From contig CALJKN010000027.1 of NCBI GenBank assembly GCA_937973585.1, positions 1-16,991 of the forward strand: a stretch of DNA of 16,991 nt, written 5' to 3'. The DNA is from an uncultured Helicobacteraceae bacterium. Lineage in GTDB: Bacteria > Campylobacterota > Campylobacteria > Campylobacterales > UBA6016. The position numbers and the translations under genes are program-made. The first letter of the stretch is position 1. Every line of letters starts with the position of its first letter. The notes under the pieces are model-generated. The model was not told the DNA's origin, ran no database searches, and worked only from the letters and a program-made list of their open reading frames with translations. Below, piece after piece: positions 15,260 to 16,991 of this stretch.

Positions 15260-15730
15260 TTACTCTCCCTCTAGCGCCTCTTTGACGCTATCAAGCGGTA
15301 TATGCGTCATTTCGCTGATTTGTTCGGCAGTGTAACCACCGTCGGCAAATCTGTGTATCGTGTGGGTTAGCGGCTCTGCTACCTCTATGACGTGCCCGTC
15401 CGGATCAAACACCCTAAAGGCCATCTGTCCCCAAGGCTGAAACTCTATTTTTGATATTACGCCGGCTCCGGCATCGCAAACTTTTTTGAAATCCTCTTCG
15501 ATATTTTCAGACTCAAAGCACAGCTCAAATCTATGCCCTTCACCCCTAAGGGTTTTTGAGCCGAAAATCGTCTCTGCCGCAAGCTCTTTTTGCCATATCG
15601 CAAGGCCGCTCTCAAACGATACGTATGCCCCTTTACTCTCGATTGCTACTTTTTGGCCAAGTGCAGTTTCGTAAAACTCTTTTGAAGTCTCGATGTTATC
15701 GGCAAAAATCGCCGTTACGGTTAGTTGCAT
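15260..15730 (-). CDS. VOC superfamily protein (glyoxalase/bleomycin-resistance fold)
   Basis: The 156-residue protein has the two beta-alpha-beta-beta-beta halves of the vicinal oxygen chelate fold. The first begins TVTAIFADNIETSKEFYETALGQKV. The second contains GHRFELCFESENIEEDFKKVCDAG and ends FRVFDPDGHVIEVAEPL. His66 and Glu117 sit at positions often used for metal binding. Residues about 125-156 form an extra tail, YTAEQISEMTHIPLDSVKEAL, shaped like a short helix-turn-helix. ATG 15730 is preceded by GGAGAG. It is the first gene of the four-gene minus-strand operon. VOC proteins include dioxygenases, isomerases and drug-binding proteins; no specific activity can be assigned. Confidence 0.88.
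   Translation of the reverse strand: MQLTVTAIFADNIETSKEFYETALGQKVAIESKGAYVSFESGLAIWQKELAAETIFGSKTLRGEGHRFELCFESENIEEDFKKVCDAGAGVISKIEFQPWGQMAFRVFDPDGHVIEVAEPLTHTIHRFADGGYTAEQISEMTHIPLDSVKEALEGE
15263..15270 (-). promoter_or_regulatory. Ribosome binding site that supports the CTG start of the cysteine-cluster gene
   Basis: On the minus strand AGGGAGAG lies in the last codons of the VOC gene, with its GGGAG core 7 bases before CTG 15257. The strong match and spacing favour initiation at CTG over the downstream TTG 15182, whose upstream sequence lacks a comparable site. Confidence 0.5.
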
Positions 15731-15853
15731 TTTCTCTCTCCGTGTAGTTGGTTTATTGTACTACTAAATGCATTTTTATTGCCGTGCGAAAAACGTAAGT
15801 AAATCATAAGTAAAATATTTTTAAAACTTATTTTTTAAAAAAAGGTGACGGTG
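15731..15853. promoter_or_regulatory. Divergent intergenic region with tandem AAGTAAA repeats
   Basis: This region separates the minus-strand VOC operon from the second chemoreceptor and must hold both promoters. AAGTAAA occurs at 15797-15803 and 15808-15814, exactly 11 bp apart (one helical turn). ATAAGT (15806-15811) and ACTTAT (15826-15831) form an inverted pair around an A/T-only centre. These could be regulator sites or simply A/T-rich promoter DNA. AAAGGTGA (about 15840-15847) serves as ribosome site for ATG 15854. Confidence 0.4.
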
Positions 15854-16991
15854 ATGACCATCAAAAGAAAATTACAGCTCTCCGGCGGTGTTACCGCCAT
15901 AGTGCTGGTTGCTCTGAGTATTGTAGTTTACGTTTTGGTTTCGGCTATAAAAGAGAAAGCCGAGCATGTAAAAGGGGAGTCGCTACCTTTTGTACTTGCG
16001 GCAAATGATATGAAATTTCAGGTGTGTCAGGTTCAGCAGTTTTATTCGGACGTTGGCGCAACAAGAGAAGAGGATGGACTAAAAGAGGCAGATGAGGCTG
16101 CCGAGAAGTTTTTGAAAACGGTCTTAAAATTTAAGGAGATGTATAAAAACGAAAACGACAATAAAGCTTTAGCCAGAATTGAACAGATAGAAAAAGATTT
16201 TGCCGCATATAGACAAGAGGGCAAAACTATGGCCGAGACGTATGTAAAACACGGAACCGAGGCCGGCAACAAGGTTATGGAGGGTTTTGATATCAAAGCG
16301 TCAAAAATTGCAGGGTTGGTCGAGGAACTTGTAAAGGAGCAAGACGGAGAAGCGAGAGATATGATAGGACAAATCTACGACAGCTCCACAAATACTCTGG
16401 TATTAACCCTCGTATTTTCATCTGTTGCCATAGGGGTTACGGTGGCTCTCGGCATATGGATACTTTCTAAAATAATGAGTTCATTGATGGATGTTGCACC
16501 TATCAATAAGATAGCGGAAGATATGAAAAATAAAAATGCCGATTTAACATTTAGACTAAAAGCATCCGGCAACGACGAGATATCCGACGTTATCCACTCC
16601 GTAAACAAATTTATAGACGCTACGGCGGTGGTTGTGAACAAAGCAAAAGACTCCTCTGTCGAAAATGCCTCTATATCGCAAGAACTTAGCTCAACCAGTA
16701 AAAATGTAGGAGAGAGGGCTATGATGGCCGCCTCTTTGATAGAAGAGGTAAATGAGGTTTCAAAAAAAATTATCTCCGAAAACAAAGCCTCCGTCTCTGA
16801 ATCGCAAAGTGCCAAGAGTGAAGTGGAGGCGGCAAATAAAAAACTTTTGGAGGCTGAGGCTGCAACGGCAAAGATGCTTGCAATGATAGAGGAGAGTGTC
16901 GAGGCCGAGGTAGAGTTTGCCTCTAATCTTGCGGCTCTAAGCTCACAAGCAGAACAGGTAAAAGGGGTGCTGTCGGTTATAGGAGATATCG
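15854..16991 (+). CDS. Methyl-accepting chemotaxis protein (3' end outside window)
   Basis: The frame from ATG 15854 is open for 379 codons to the window edge. It begins with membrane helix 1 (VTAIVLVALSIVVYVLV, about 13-30). A helical periplasmic sensor with VCQVQQFYSDVGATRE, a helix typical of four-helix-bundle receptors, follows. Helix 2 is at about 179-202 (LVLTLVFSSVAIGVTVALGI). The HAMP domain (NADLTFRLKASGNDEISDV) and the first half of the MA signalling coiled coil come next. The sequence stops at VKGVLSVIGDI, which matches VLSVIGDI just before the conserved tip of the receptor at 9449. The remaining tip and return helix must lie beyond the window. It is transcribed divergently from the VOC operon. 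Ligand unknown. Confidence 0.92.
   Translation, partial: MTIKRKLQLSGGVTAIVLVALSIVVYVLVSAIKEKAEHVKGESLPFVLAANDMKFQVCQVQQFYSDVGATREEDGLKEADEAAEKFLKTVLKFKEMYKNENDNKALARIEQIEKDFAAYRQEGKTMAETYVKHGTEAGNKVMEGFDIKASKIAGLVEELVKEQDGEARDMIGQIYDSSTNTLVLTLVFSSVAIGVTVALGIWILSKIMSSLMDVAPINKIAEDMKNKNADLTFRLKASGNDEISDVIHSVNKFIDATAVVVNKAKDSSVENASISQELSSTSKNVGERAMMAASLIEEVNEVSKKIISENKASVSESQSAKSEVEAANKKLLEAEAATAKMLAMIEESVEAEVEFASNLAALSSQAEQVKGVLSVIGDI

Overview
The window looks like a chromosomal piece of a moderately A/T-rich Gram-negative bacterium, most likely a Campylobacterota relative of Sulfurimonas, Sulfuricurvum or Sulfurospirillum. This is inferred from three things: frequent TTG and GTG starts with heavy ATA/AAA codon use, chemoreceptors lacking a C-terminal tethering pentapeptide, and a membrane kinase with fused NMT1 and SBP_bac_3 sensor domains. 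No rRNA or tRNA is present to settle it. There is no CRISPR array, no recognisable insertion sequence and no phage gene.

Region 1 (1-9180, all + strand) is the 3' part of a surface-polysaccharide gene cluster. Its ten genes are packed with overlaps or very short gaps. In order they encode a SAM-dependent methyltransferase (cut by the window edge), a hexapeptide O/N-acyltransferase, a radical SAM/SPASM protein, a GT-A-type glycosyltransferase, an FdtA/QdtA-type 3,4-ketoisomerase, an FdtB/QdtB-type PLP aminotransferase, RmlA, RmlB, a DUF354 (GT-B-like) protein and an AsnB-type amidotransferase. RmlA, RmlB, ketoisomerase and aminotransferase form a complete route from glucose-1-phosphate to a dTDP-3-amino-3,6-dideoxyhexose (the Fuc3N or Qui3N type). 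RmlC and RmlD are absent, so this is not a rhamnose pathway. The acyltransferase may finish the sugar as Fuc3NAc/Qui3NAc. The methyltransferase, radical SAM protein and amidotransferase are plausible glycan decorators.

Region 2 (9181-9448) is noncoding. It carries an 11-bp hairpin that probably terminates the cluster, inside a wider set of nested complementary segments that could form alternative structures. The leader of the first chemoreceptor follows.

Region 3 (9449-11409, + strand) holds a complete methyl-accepting chemotaxis protein, followed by a short frameshifted remnant of an outer-membrane beta-barrel, probably an autotransporter C-terminus.

Region 4 (15730 back to 11406, - strand) is a compact four-gene operon: a VOC-fold protein, a YkgJ-type cysteine-cluster protein that appears to start at CTG, an arylamine N-acetyltransferase, and an 837-residue sensor histidine kinase with two periplasmic binding domains in series. 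The acetyltransferase and kinase genes overlap by 4 bp. No response regulator is present in the window.

Region 5 (15731-16991) is a divergent intergenic region with tandem AAGTAAA repeats. It leads into a second chemoreceptor that runs off the right edge and shares the same signalling-tip sequence as the first. Regions 3 to 5 read as a sensory and signalling neighbourhood, unrelated in function to the glycan cluster.
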